64,000 nucleotides of DNA from assembly GCA_041675005.1 (NCBI GenBank), contig JBAYUQ010000017.1, positions 5,006 through 69,005 of the forward strand, read 5' to 3'. Both the position numbers and the translations under genes were made by a program. This DNA comes from PGYR01 sp041675005 (GTDB lineage Bacteria; Bacteroidota; Ignavibacteria; Kapaibacteriales; UBA2268). Positions 43,962-53,019 of this stretch are shown here, piece after piece. The notes under the pieces are model-generated. The model made no database searches and was not told the DNA's origin. It saw only the letters and a program-made list of their open reading frames with translations. Positions within the stretch are counted from its first letter, which is position 1. Every line of letters begins with the position of its first letter.

Positions 43962-44828
43962 ATGAAAAAACTAATATCCCTACTTTTATTACTTCTTTTT
44001 GCTAGTAGTTGCGAGGAGAATTCTACTCAGAATATTCAACCAAAAGGATATATTTCTGTAGGTAAAGCAGCACTAGTTATGGTAGTAGAAAATAGCGATA
44101 TGGCTAATCAGCAGATTGAAGATATTGCATTTACTTCATATCCAAGTGAAACTAGACAGATTTTCTCAGAAGTATTTGGTGTACCAATTGACTCACTCTA
44201 TAACAAGGATTTGAATCAGATTCTTGACCAATATGGTGAACCTTGGCAAATAGCCGAAATCCAAAAAGTAGGTAAAGATTATTATCAAAAAATGATAGCA
44301 ATTACTGACGAAGAAGCTACAGCAAATAACCTAATAGAGCAATTGGAATTACTAAGCAATGAAGGTTATAATATTGACTTAGTTTTCAGTTTGCACGGAA
44401 CCGCTACTAATATTCAATTCGTTGATGCATCGGTTCCTATTTATACTTTCACAAGTACTTTGAAAGAAAAGAATATAAGAATTAGAGTTCTATACCAAAC
44501 GAACTGTAAAAGTGCTAGAGCATTAGATAATTGGTCGAATATTGGTGTTGCTGGTTGCAACGGTACAATAGAGAATAATTACCTGACTATATTTGCACCA
44601 ATCAATTTCGTGAAATCTTGGGTTAATGGTCATACTTATTACGATGCTGTCCAATTCGCATACGAAGAAGAAATCACTACCCTAAAATCATTTAATGACG
44701 TCTTACCGATATTAGATTATATTACTACTGGCAACTATCTATCGGGAAGTCTCCCCATAATAAGTGGCAAGTATTTTAGTATCAGAAAGGATGATTATTT
44801 GGATTTAAACGCTGTTCATTCAGAATGA
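43962..44828 (+). CDS. Lipoprotein with possible clan CD (caspase-like) protease fold
   Basis: A 288-residue protein with a lipoprotein signal (MKKLISLLLLLLFASSC, Cys17). Residues about 136-184 show a pattern of clan CD cysteine peptidases: a hydrophobic strand then His-Gly (NIDLVFSLHGTAT, His145), and about 37 residues later a strand ending in Cys (IRIRVLYQTNCKSA, Cys182). Clostripain, gingipain and caspase-like folds share this H-G/C spacing. This is motif-level inference; no known family is recognised with confidence. The ATG lies directly after a terminator, with no obvious ribosome binding site, so expression may need read-through. The last few codons overlap a REP-like fragment at 44821. 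Confidence 0.55.
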   Translation: MKKLISLLLLLLFASSCEENSTQNIQPKGYISVGKAALVMVVENSDMANQQIEDIAFTSYPSETRQIFSEVFGVPIDSLYNKDLNQILDQYGEPWQIAEIQKVGKDYYQKMIAITDEEATANNLIEQLELLSNEGYNIDLVFSLHGTATNIQFVDASVPIYTFTSTLKEKNIRIRVLYQTNCKSARALDNWSNIGVAGCNGTIENNYLTIFAPINFVKSWVNGHTYYDAVQFAYEEEITTLKSFNDVLPILDYITTGNYLSGSLPIISGKYFSIRKDDYLDLNAVHSE

Positions 44829-44855
44829 AGCGTAGCGGAGTGAAGAATCCAGGTA
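44821..44855. repeat. REP-like repeat fragment, inverted relative to the other copies
   Basis: CAGAATGAAGCGTAGCGGAGTGAAGAATCCAGG matches the reverse complement of the right ends of the clusters at 36640-36660 and 63867-63886 (CCTGGA..CTTCACTyCGTTC). The other modules are absent. It overlaps the stop region of the preceding lipoprotein gene. Confidence 0.6.
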
Positions 44856-45006
44856 AAAATACATTGATTTTCTATGACTCTATACTTTGCTCCCTCTCAA
44901 GTGAAGAGAACTTTGTGCCCCCTACCTATACTCAACTCAGCACATGTTAGGAACAACAAATCGATATTTTATACCAACCTATAAAACTCAAAATCCTCTT
45001 TATTCG

Positions 45007-45014
45007 TATCTTTG
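45007..45014 (+). promoter_or_regulatory. Candidate -7 promoter box before the enoyl-CoA hydratase gene
   Basis: TATCTTTG fits the Bacteroidota TAnnTTTG -7 element and ends 34 bases before the ATG at 45049. No good TTTG box sits about 19 bases upstream, so the call is tentative. Confidence 0.35.
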
Positions 45015-45048
45015 TATTATTATTAGAAACTAAAACCTATAAAAGAAA

Positions 45049-45810
45049 ATGAATCCGAACGGCGATGTAAATATACAAATTGAAAATTCGATTGCAACTA
45101 TCGAGTTCTATCACCCATCTAGCAACGCATTACCCGGTACTGTACTCCGCAAATTAGCAGAGACAATCGAAACCGCTGGTAAGAATGAAGAGATAAGCGT
45201 TATTGTTCTAAAATCGGGTGGTGACCGTGCTTTTTGTGCTGGTGCTTCTTTTGATGAACTAATATCAATTACAGATTTCCCTACAGGAAAGAATTTTTTT
45301 ATGGGGTTTGCTTTAGTTATCAATGCAATGAGAAAATGTCCTAAATTCATAATATGCCGAGTGCAAGGGAAAGCCGTAGGTGGTGGTGTTGGATTGCTTT
45401 CAGCTGCTGATTACACATTGGGTACTAAGTATTCTTCTGTTAAATTGAGTGAGCTTGCTCTTGGTATAGGCCCATTTGTTGTAGGCCCTGCAGTAGAACG
45501 CAAGATTGGGACTTCATCATTTGCTCAGATGTCTATAGATTACGATTGGTACGATGCTGAATGGGCGAAAAGTAGAGGTTTTTATGCAAACGTATATGAC
45601 AGTATTGAAGAGTTGGATTCTGCAGTCTCTGTATTTGCAACTAAGATGGCGGGCAATAGTCCAGAAGCTATGAGAGAGCTGAAGGAAGTTACTTGGGCTG
45701 GTGCAGAGCATTGGGACGCATTGCTAGAGAGCAGAGCTGAGATAAGCGGCCGCTTAGTGCTTTCGGACTTTACAAAAAATTATATCACACAATTCAAAGA
45801 AAGTAAATAA
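45049..45810 (+). CDS. Enoyl-CoA hydratase/isomerase family protein
   Basis: A 253-residue crotonase-fold protein. The two oxyanion-hole segments are visible: AFCAGASF (about 63-70) and GKAVGGGVGL (about 106-115). The catalytic Glu in LSELALGIGP (about 132) corresponds to Glu144 of rat hydratase; the second Glu (Glu164 position) is less clear, falling near AVERKIG. Hydration or isomerisation of enoyl-CoA is likely, and a role downstream of the paa epoxidase in this window or in fatty-acid/isoprenoid oxidation is possible but not shown. The stop overlaps the next gene (TAATG). Confidence 0.87.
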   Translation: MNPNGDVNIQIENSIATIEFYHPSSNALPGTVLRKLAETIETAGKNEEISVIVLKSGGDRAFCAGASFDELISITDFPTGKNFFMGFALVINAMRKCPKFIICRVQGKAVGGGVGLLSAADYTLGTKYSSVKLSELALGIGPFVVGPAVERKIGTSSFAQMSIDYDWYDAEWAKSRGFYANVYDSIEELDSAVSVFATKMAGNSPEAMRELKEVTWAGAEHWDALLESRAEISGRLVLSDFTKNYITQFKESK

Positions 45811-46472
45811 TGTATTTGTTTTTTGACACAGAGACTAGCGGACTACCGAAGAATTATAATGCTCCTATTTCAGATTTGGATAATTGGCCAAGAATAGTAC
45901 AAATAGCATGGCTAGAGCAAGATAAATATGGCAATGATATTTCCACTGGTAACTATTACGTTACACCAGAAGGATTCGACATTTCGCCAGATTCGGAGAA
46001 AATACATCGTATAAGTAAAGAAAAAGCAACTGATTTGGGCTACCCAATTGCCGATGTTTTGGAAGTTTTCAATGCCATAATTAAAAAATCTAAATACATA
46101 ATCGCTCATAATCTCGATTTCGATTACAAGGTTCTTAGCTCCGAATTTGCTCGTATATATATGGCTAGCGATATAGAAGAAAAGACTAAGATTTGTACTA
46201 TGCGCGAGACAATTGAGTTCTGTAATCTTCCCGGAAGCCATGGACTCAAATTCCCAAAATTAGCGGAATTGTACTATAAATTATTCGCTAAAAATTTCGA
46301 CAATGCCCACGATGCGAAAGCTGATATTGATGCTACGGCTGAATGCTTTTGGTCGCTAAAGCAACGAGGAATAATAGATACTGAAGAGCTGAAATCACCT
46401 CAAGTAATTGGTGCTCCGAAGCAAGAAGTGGAAGACAAGGCCGATGATGATGGTAATATCTCAATGTTTTAG
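45810..46472 (+). CDS. DEDD-type 3'-5' exonuclease (DnaQ-like)
   Basis: A 220-residue protein. Exo I is FFDTETSG (Asp6, Glu8), Exo II is AHNLDFDY (about Asp101) and Exo III is HDAKADIDAT (His, then Asp five residues later), giving the DEDDh set used by DnaQ and related exonucleases. There is no polymerase-binding clamp motif of the epsilon type, and the surrounding genes are not polymerase subunits, so it may be a stand-alone exonuclease. It overlaps the enoyl-CoA hydratase gene by one base (TAATG) and precedes mnmA by 22 bases, suggesting one transcript. Confidence 0.88.
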   Translation: MYLFFDTETSGLPKNYNAPISDLDNWPRIVQIAWLEQDKYGNDISTGNYYVTPEGFDISPDSEKIHRISKEKATDLGYPIADVLEVFNAIIKKSKYIIAHNLDFDYKVLSSEFARIYMASDIEEKTKICTMRETIEFCNLPGSHGLKFPKLAELYYKLFAKNFDNAHDAKADIDATAECFWSLKQRGIIDTEELKSPQVIGAPKQEVEDKADDDGNISMF

Positions 46473-46494
46473 AAATTAAAATATACCCCCAACA

Positions 46495-47667
46495 ATGGCA
46501 AAAATAGCAGTAGGTTTATCGGGTGGAGTTGACTCCGCTGTAGCAGCTCATCTCCTCTTACAAGAAGGACATGAAGTTGTTGCTCTGTTTATGCAAAATT
46601 GGGATGATCCCGTGGGTACTCTGCGTGGAGATTGTGAGTGGGAAGAAGACTTTAAAGTAGCTCAGCTTGTGGCTAGGCATTTGGGAATACCTATTCACCA
46701 CATTAATCTAAGTAAAGAATACAAATCTCGAGTAGCCGACTATATGTTCCGCGAATATGAGGCGGGTAGGACACCAAATCCTGACGTATTATGCAATCGA
46801 GAGATAAAGTGGGATGTGTTTCTGAAAGCCGCATTGGAATACAATGTTGATTTGGTAGCAACGGGTCACTATTGCCAGAAAGATATGCTAGGTAGTGAAT
46901 ATCGCCTGCTAAAAGGCAAAGATGACAACAAAGATCAAAGCTATTTTCTTTGTCAGCTTGATCAGCAAATGCTGAAATATGCCCACTTCCCAATAGGTGG
47001 CATTGCCAAACCCGAAGTTAGAGAAATAGCCAAGTCACTAAAACTTCCGAATTATGATAAAAAGGATTCGCAAGGATTATGCTTTATTGGTAAAATAGAT
47101 TTACCGACATTCCTCAAACAACAGCTAGAACCGAAGAAAGGTGACGTAATAGAAATGCCAAATATCGAATTTGATTGGGGAATTGGAGAAGATTTGCTCG
47201 ACCAATGTATGCTCGACGAAATCTGCTATCCTGTGCATCTATCGGCAGCAAAAGGCAAGAAATTAGGTGAACACGAAGGAGCTCATTTTTTCACTGTTGG
47301 TCAAAGGCGAGGACTAGCAATAGGTGGTACAGAGCTGCCTCTTTTTGTTGTTGCAACCGACACCAAGAGCAATATAATATATACGGGTCAAGGCGAAAAC
47401 CACTATGCACTCAATCGCCCTGGTATTCATATCAAAGCAGACGAAGTGCATTGGGTACGTCCATCGCAAGAGATGGCAATAGACGAAATCCGCGAGTATG
47501 ATGTAAAAATCCGCTATCGTCAACCAAATCAAAAGGCCAAGTTAATCCGAAAGGAAAACGGAATGTACATAGTCTTTGACGAGCTACAGAAAGGCATAGC
47601 CGCAGGGCAGTTTGCTGTCTGGTATGATGACGATGAGCTAGTTGGTTCTGGTGCTATTTTTGCCTAG
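46495..47667 (+). CDS. mnmA: tRNA-specific 2-thiouridylase
   Basis: A 390-residue protein. The PP-loop SGGVDSAVAA (about 9-18), the catalytic Cys in NPDVLCNREIKW (Cys100) with Cys in SQGLCFIG (about 197), and GHYC are all present, as is the C-terminal beta domain. MnmA thiolates U34 of tRNA Lys, Glu and Gln at position 2 using sulfur relayed from cysteine desulfurase. Length is slightly above the usual 360-370. It follows the exonuclease gene closely, and a hairpin lies at 47725. Confidence 0.95.
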   Translation: MAKIAVGLSGGVDSAVAAHLLLQEGHEVVALFMQNWDDPVGTLRGDCEWEEDFKVAQLVARHLGIPIHHINLSKEYKSRVADYMFREYEAGRTPNPDVLCNREIKWDVFLKAALEYNVDLVATGHYCQKDMLGSEYRLLKGKDDNKDQSYFLCQLDQQMLKYAHFPIGGIAKPEVREIAKSLKLPNYDKKDSQGLCFIGKIDLPTFLKQQLEPKKGDVIEMPNIEFDWGIGEDLLDQCMLDEICYPVHLSAAKGKKLGEHEGAHFFTVGQRRGLAIGGTELPLFVVATDTKSNIIYTGQGENHYALNRPGIHIKADEVHWVRPSQEMAIDEIREYDVKIRYRQPNQKAKLIRKENGMYIVFDELQKGIAAGQFAVWYDDDELVGSGAIFA

Positions 47668-47724
47668 TCTTTAGTTGAGACCTATTCCGCATACATCTAC
47701 AATCTCCAACAAAGCACCAACCAT

Positions 47725-47756
47725 AAAAAAACTGTCCAAAAAATATTGGACAGTCC
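47725..47756. terminator. Hairpin terminator between mnmA and the MarC-family gene
   Basis: ACTGTCCAA (47731-47739) pairs with TTGGACAGT (47746-47754) across a 6-nt loop. A6 precedes it on the plus strand and CCCTTT follows, so the better T tract is on the minus strand. It probably ends mnmA transcripts, 64 bases after the stop, with reduced efficiency. The rest of this 289-base gap (to 47956) holds only AT-rich DNA. Confidence 0.6.
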
Positions 47757-47956
47757 CTTTATTGCTGACATTACAGCCAGCACAGTGATATAGAATAATG
47801 CGGATTCTATTCTATTACAACTATAATAACACATTACTTCAAAAAGGGTTTCAAAATGTTGTTAATCTTCTATTTATATAATTGATTGTATCCAACATTT
47901 CATTTACTTAATTTTGAATAAATCTATCACTCTCAACTTAAAAAACAGCTGTTTAA

Positions 47957-48544
47957 ATGGAATCACTAGGTATTTGGTCTTCAGCAATAGTATTAATTTT
48001 CCTAATGGATCCATTGGGTAATATACCCGTACTATTAACTGTACTGAAAGGTATAGACCCCAAAAGACAAAGAGTGATAATTATGCGAGAGCTTTTGATT
48101 GCCCTTGGGATTCTCCTTGTTTTCCTATTTATGGGAAAACCATTGCTGAACTTCCTCCATTTGCAACAAGAAGCTGTTACTATTTCTGGTGGTATTATAC
48201 TACTAATTATTGGGTTGCGTATGATATTCCCTACTCCAGATGGATTAATGGGCCCACAACCCGACGGCGAACCATTCATAGTGCCGCTTGCTATTCCCCT
48301 AATAGCAGGGCCATCTGTGTTGGCTATGTTAATGCTGATGACTCAGAGCGGACCTGGTAAAATGACGCATTGGTTCCTCGCTTTAATATTAGCTTGGGCT
48401 ATAACCGCGGCTATACTACTCGTTGCACCCAAATTACTCAAAGTTCTCCGAGAGCGTGGTCTAATTGCTCTGGAAAGACTAATGGGTATGATATTAGTAA
48501 TGATGGCTGTACAGATGCTAATAGATGGAGTGAAGATTCTCTAA
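47957..48544 (+). CDS. MarC/UPF0056-family inner-membrane protein
   Basis: A 195-residue protein with six predicted membrane helices. LIFLMDPLGNIPVLLTVL near residue 16-33 and GGIILLIIGLRMIFP (about 79-93) are MarC-family features, as is PLAIPLIAGPSVLAMLMLMT (about 112-131). Despite the name, the family is not a proven drug exporter and its substrate is unknown. It precedes the copper ATPase gene by 71 bases; whether they share a transcript is unclear. Confidence 0.9.
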   Translation: MESLGIWSSAIVLIFLMDPLGNIPVLLTVLKGIDPKRQRVIIMRELLIALGILLVFLFMGKPLLNFLHLQQEAVTISGGIILLIIGLRMIFPTPDGLMGPQPDGEPFIVPLAIPLIAGPSVLAMLMLMTQSGPGKMTHWFLALILAWAITAAILLVAPKLLKVLRERGLIALERLMGMILVMMAVQMLIDGVKIL

Positions 48545-48615
48545 ACACAATTCTTTGCGTATCTTCGTCCACTTCTTTTTATATTTAAACCTGATAATAA
48601 TTCAACGTCTAGAAT

Positions 48616-50997
48616 ATGTCTGATAAGTTAATTTGTAAGCACTGTAGTAGTGAATGCCCTGATAATACTATCTCACTGGGTGAAAATCTGTTTTGTTGTA
48701 ATGGTTGCAAAACTGTTTACGAGATATTGCACGACAATAATCTTGCTGGATTCTATAATATGGAAGATGGTAGTGGGGCTCTAAAACCCGACTCCATTGA
48801 TACAGATGAATTTGCCTTCCTTGATAATGCAGAAATAAACGAAAAGCTGAAAACATATAGCATAAATGGTAAATCGAAAGTCGTTTTTAACCTCCCTCAG
48901 ATCCATTGTTCTGCTTGTATATGGTTATTAGAAAATCTACCTAAGCTGAAAGAAGGAATACTCAAATCCGAAGTTAATTTTCCGAATAAGGAAATAGATG
49001 TTATATATGACGAGACTGTTATTTCTATTAGGTCGGTCGTAGAGTTATTAGCTGCTCTCGGCTATAGGCCAAAGCTAGACCTCACATCGATGGAGGGCAA
49101 TAAAAGCAAGAGCCCCAACCGCTCATTATATATCAAGCTAGGAGTAGCTGGATTCTCTTTTGGCAACTTGATGATGCTTGCTTTCCCAGAATATTTATCA
49201 GGTGGTGAGGCAATAGAACCAGCTATAAAGGAGCTGATTAATTGGCTTAATATTCTATTTATTATTCCTCTACTTTACGCTGGTAGCGACTATCTCAAGT
49301 CGGCTTACTACGGACTAAAAACAAAGATATTCAATATTGATATACCCATTTCAATCGGGATAATTGTCCTTGCTGTACGCTCGACTGTCGATATAGTCAC
49401 TAATACAGGGCATGGGTATGTAGACTCGCTTGGGGGGCTCCTATTCTTCTTGTTAATAGGGAAGTTATTCCAGCAGAAGACCTACAATTTACTGTCATTT
49501 GATAGAGATTACAAATCATATTTCCCACTTTCTGTAATCCGAAAAAAAGAAACCGAGAACGAACATATAACGCTGAAAGATATTAAAATTGGCGATGTAC
49601 TTCTAATCAGAAATAATGAGATTATTCCTACTGACAGCTTGCTCGAATCAGAAAAAGCAATGATGGATTACAGCTTCGTAACTGGTGAATCTTCTCCTGT
49701 TAGCATTACTCATCACGAGAAAATATATGCAGGTGCTCGGGCGTTAGGTAAAGCTATAGAAGTTCGAGTAACCGAGGAGTTCGATCAGAGCTATCTGACT
49801 AAGCTATGGAACAATGACGCATTCGATAAATTCTCGAAGAAAGGGATTTCGAAAATGTCGAATATGATAGCCCGTAATTTCTCAATTGTAGTTATGATAA
49901 TTGGGATAATAGCATTTGCTTTCTGGCTACCTCATAGCACGGCAAAGGCATTTGACGTACTTACTGCCATATTAATCATCGCTTGTCCTTGTGCATTAGC
50001 ACTTACATTGCCTTTCACTTATGGCTCTACTATGCGAGTATTCGGTCGAAATAGATTCTTTATAAAGACAGACGCAATAGTCGAGTTTTTATCTAATATA
50101 GATTCGTTCGTATTCGATAAAACAGGAACTTTAACTAAAGCGACTTACGGTGGAATCAGTTATAAAGGTAAGGATTTCGAGAAGTATAAATCAATTGTAA
50201 AAGCTGCTGTTTCTAATAGCACTCATCCCATTAGTTCGTTAATTAGTAGCTCGGTTTCTGGTGTCGGTACCATAGAAATAGGTAGTTTCGAGGAGTTAGC
50301 TGGAAAGGGTATAACAGCTACCTATAAAGATACAACTATACGAATCGGCTCTGCCAAATGGATAGAACCTGACTCAGGTACACAAGCCGAAAATGCCGCA
50401 GTACTAGAGATAAACGGTGAAGTTTACGGTGCTTTCTATAACAAAAGTGAATTCCGTGATAACGCATTCGAAACTTTGGATGAGCTATCAAAAAATGGGT
50501 ACGAGATTTCTATTATCTCAGGTGATAACCAAAAAGATGAGAATAATATATTAGCAAAAGCACCCAAAGGAACGAAAACACATTTCAATAAGTTACCACA
50601 TGAAAAGCTCGATTACATAGCAGAATTGCAAGGCAATGGCGCTAACACTGCGATGGTTGGTGACGGTCTGAATGATGCTGGAGCATTAGCAAAAGCGAAT
50701 GTAGGAATTGCAATTGCCGAAAAGTCAAATAATTTCACCCCAGGTAGTGATGCTATCCTATTAGGCGATGAGCTCGAGAAATTGCCTAAGTTTATGCAAA
50801 TGTCTAAGTCTGCAATTAGAATTGCTTATGCAAGTATTGGGATTTCATTCATCTATAATACAGTTGGAATATCATTCGCCGCAAGCGGCCATCTATCGCC
50901 AGTTGTCGCAGCTATTCTTATGCCTATCAGCTCGATCAGCGTGATTGTATTCACAGTATCTGCTGTCAATTTACTTGCGAAGAGAAAGGGGCTGTAA
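48616..50997 (+). CDS. ccoI: Copper-transporting P-type ATPase, CcoI/FixI type
   Basis: A 793-residue P1B ATPase. The N-terminal Cys-rich segment (CKHCSSEC, then CCNGC; residues 7-31) plus a heavy-metal-associated domain (HCSACIW, about 98-104) is the CcoI/FixI arrangement. Eight membrane helices, TGESSPV, the CPC metal site (IIACPCALALTLP, about 456-468), DKTGTLT (about 498) and the ATP-binding GDGLNDAGAL are present. CcoI exports Cu(I) across the inner membrane to supply CuB of cbb3-type oxidase. The usual ccoS and ccoNOP genes are not adjacent; the gene is alone, so the target oxidase must be elsewhere. CopA is the alternative but lacks the Cys-rich N-terminus. Confidence 0.88.
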   Translation: MSDKLICKHCSSECPDNTISLGENLFCCNGCKTVYEILHDNNLAGFYNMEDGSGALKPDSIDTDEFAFLDNAEINEKLKTYSINGKSKVVFNLPQIHCSACIWLLENLPKLKEGILKSEVNFPNKEIDVIYDETVISIRSVVELLAALGYRPKLDLTSMEGNKSKSPNRSLYIKLGVAGFSFGNLMMLAFPEYLSGGEAIEPAIKELINWLNILFIIPLLYAGSDYLKSAYYGLKTKIFNIDIPISIGIIVLAVRSTVDIVTNTGHGYVDSLGGLLFFLLIGKLFQQKTYNLLSFDRDYKSYFPLSVIRKKETENEHITLKDIKIGDVLLIRNNEIIPTDSLLESEKAMMDYSFVTGESSPVSITHHEKIYAGARALGKAIEVRVTEEFDQSYLTKLWNNDAFDKFSKKGISKMSNMIARNFSIVVMIIGIIAFAFWLPHSTAKAFDVLTAILIIACPCALALTLPFTYGSTMRVFGRNRFFIKTDAIVEFLSNIDSFVFDKTGTLTKATYGGISYKGKDFEKYKSIVKAAVSNSTHPISSLISSSVSGVGTIEIGSFEELAGKGITATYKDTTIRIGSAKWIEPDSGTQAENAAVLEINGEVYGAFYNKSEFRDNAFETLDELSKNGYEISIISGDNQKDENNILAKAPKGTKTHFNKLPHEKLDYIAELQGNGANTAMVGDGLNDAGALAKANVGIAIAEKSNNFTPGSDAILLGDELEKLPKFMQMSKSAIRIAYASIGISFIYNTVGISFAASGHLSPVVAAILMPISSISVIVFTVSAVNLLAKRKGL

Positions 50998-51085
50998 GAG
51001 ACGAACCTTAACTCTAATAATACGGTACCATTCCTTATAACAGAATGATGCCTTTCTCCGACACACTAAGAGCAATAACAATTGT

Positions 51086-51697
51086 TTATTCAACTGATTT
51101 CATAACGTTTGCAACCATTTTATCACATCTATGATTCCCAAATTCAAAAATATTTTCTCTAATCTGATTATGGTATAATATGTCCTTTATCTGCACTTTA
51201 GCTCTATGCAAACGAACTTTAACATTAGATTCGGATATTTCAAGTGATTCGGAAATATCCTTTATGCTCATTAGATCTATTTCTCTAAGTATGAAGACCG
51301 ATTTGTAAATTGGATCTAATTCAGAAATTGCCTGTTCGTAGATTTGAGTAGATTCATTCATAATTAATAACTGTTCGGGGTTTTTTATTGAATTATCAGA
51401 ATACCCTATATCAGAATAGTTGATAGATCTGTATTTTACACTCTTCTTGTTGAACTGCAATGATTCGTTGATAGCTATTCTAATTAGCCAAGTGCTGAAT
51501 TTCGATTTCATATTGAATGTTGAAAGCTTCTCAAATGCTTTTACAAATGAAATCTGCATTATCTCCTCTATATCACTGTCATCGGAGATGAATCCTTTGA
51601 TAACCCTATATAAAGTCTGATTGTACCTCCTAACTAGCAATTCATAAAATTCCTTTTCACCAGTTATTATTCTCTCTATTATTACTTGCTCTTCCAA
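51086..51697 (-). CDS. ECF-family RNA polymerase sigma factor
   Basis: A 203-residue sigma-70 family protein. Region 2 (about 15-85) contains RRYNQTLYRVIKGFISDDSDIEEIMQISFVKAFEKL and FSTWLIRIAINESLQF. Region 4 (about 115-175) has LDPIYKSVFILREIDLMSIKDISESLEISESNVKVRLHRAK. The only fitting start is TTG 51697; no ATG lies nearby in frame. No anti-sigma gene is adjacent, unlike many ECF sigma factors. It diverges from the DoxX-like gene across a 142-base AT-rich gap. Stimulus unknown. Confidence 0.9.
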   Translation of the reverse strand: MEEQVIIERIITGEKEFYELLVRRYNQTLYRVIKGFISDDSDIEEIMQISFVKAFEKLSTFNMKSKFSTWLIRIAINESLQFNKKSVKYRSINYSDIGYSDNSIKNPEQLLIMNESTQIYEQAISELDPIYKSVFILREIDLMSIKDISESLEISESNVKVRLHRAKVQIKDILYHNQIRENIFEFGNHRCDKMVANVMKSVE

Positions 51698-51839
51698 TAT
51701 AATTCTATTCCTTTTTGTAGTATTGCACTTCTGTTTTCAAGATTAGATACACTAACAGCTAAAAGGTTACAAAAGTAACTCAATTGTAATTACACCATCT
51801 AATAAGTATATTTTTTTAACAATTCTAAAAGGTAATATA

Positions 51840-52208
51840 ATGATTAGTATCAATCAAAAAATATATACTATTCTAAAATACGTATTCGTAGTTGTTCCAA
51901 TTGTAGCAGGATTAGACAAATTCACAAATATACTCACAGATTGGTCACAATACGTAAATCCGATATTAGCACAAACAATCCCAATGAACACTGATAGCTT
52001 TATGATGATAGTCGGTGTTATCGAGATAACAGCAGGTTTGTTAGTTCTACTGAAAACAAGAATAGGTGCATTGGTAGTTTCTATCTGGTTAGCACTAATA
52101 GCACTTTCGCTAATAGCAAGTTTCAGCTTTGTCGATGTAGCAGTACGTGATTTGGTAATGGCAATATCTGCATATATACTATATCTGCTTTCTGGCGATG
52201 AACTGTAA
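51840..52208 (+). CDS. DoxX-like small integral membrane protein
   Basis: A 122-residue protein with four membrane helices (about 10-25, 45-65, 70-90, 95-117). KYVFVVVPIVAGLDKF...W.QYVNP and GVIEITAGLLVLLKTRIGALVVSIWLALI follow the DoxX/DUF6041-like pattern (first helix with a Lys-Phe at its end, then E-x-x-x-G in helix 2). DoxX relatives include quinone-linked and oxidoreductase-associated proteins; no role is assigned here. It is divergent from the ECF sigma gene, and may be under its control, which is inference from position. Confidence 0.6.
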   Translation: MISINQKIYTILKYVFVVVPIVAGLDKFTNILTDWSQYVNPILAQTIPMNTDSFMMIVGVIEITAGLLVLLKTRIGALVVSIWLALIALSLIASFSFVDVAVRDLVMAISAYILYLLSGDEL

Positions 52209-52221
52209 AGTATCTTTAGTA

Positions 52222-52262
52222 AGTCCCTCCTTGTCTTTCTAGCCAAAGACAAGGAAGTGACT
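52222..52262. repeat. Long imperfect hairpin without T tract
   Basis: CCTTGTCTTT and AAAGACAAGG form a 10-bp perfect stem with a 6-nt loop, extended outward to AGTCC...GTGACT with one bulge, about 17 pairs in all. It lies 14 bases after the DoxX-like stop. No run of T follows on either strand, so it may stabilise the mRNA 3' end or be a repeat element; function unknown. Confidence 0.65.
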
Positions 52263-52449
52263 ATCAATATATCAGAAGTACGAATTAAATAATTTCACTG
52301 ACCGTAGAAACTTAATCCAAACGACTTCAAATCTCCCAAACCAATTAAAAACACCACACTCTGAATAGATAAAAATAAAGTACTTTACACACATTTAGTC
52401 ATGCCAAAAGGTATAAATAGTAAGGTTTCAGAAATGTATTATTCAAAAA

Positions 52450-53019
52450 CTAAGGCTTTCCGTCCTTATCGCGTTTTGCTTTTAGTGCTTCTGCGTACCA
52501 CATAAACTCTTTTATGAATCTTTCGAACCCTCTTGGTATGTGCTCATTATCTGTATTACCATTTTCATCGAAGTTATTCCCGACTGAGGGTACTGGGAAA
52601 GTAGACGGAATAGATGGCATGCCGAGTTCCGCAGTCACAGCTCTTAAGTGTATTGCCGCCCTAACACCTCCGAACATACCAGCAGAGTAAGTAGCTAGTC
52701 CCGATGGTTTGAAATGATATTCACTTTGGTAATGGTCTAATATATTTTTCAGTGCAGGTGGTAAACCGTGATTGTATTCTCCACTGACGATTATAAATCC
52801 ATCAACTGATTCGAATATCTCGTGCAGATTTTCTATTACATCTGGTGCGTCGCCTTTGTACTCTTTATACATTTTATCCAAAAATGGTAATTGATGCTCC
52901 ATTGCATCTACTAAAATATTATCAATGCCTCGTTCATTTAGTTGTTTTACTATATATTTAGCAACTCGAATACCTTGTCGGTCTTGTCTCACTGATCCAT
53001 ATATTACTGCTATTTTCAT
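52450..53019 (-). CDS. NADPH-dependent FMN reductase-family oxidoreductase
   Basis: A 189-residue flavodoxin-like protein. The N-terminus AVIYGSVRQDRQGIRVAKYI has the phosphate-binding GS.R....G pattern of NADPH-dependent FMN reductases, and VSGEYNHGLPPALKNILDHYQ (about 78-98) is the conserved E-Y-N.g.p..LKn..D segment. It probably reduces FMN, quinones or azo compounds in the cytoplasm. It is monocistronic and divergent from the YfhO gene. Confidence 0.92.
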   Translation of the reverse strand: MKIAVIYGSVRQDRQGIRVAKYIVKQLNERGIDNILVDAMEHQLPFLDKMYKEYKGDAPDVIENLHEIFESVDGFIIVSGEYNHGLPPALKNILDHYQSEYHFKPSGLATYSAGMFGGVRAAIHLRAVTAELGMPSIPSTFPVPSVGNNFDENGNTDNEHIPRGFERFIKEFMWYAEALKAKRDKDGKP

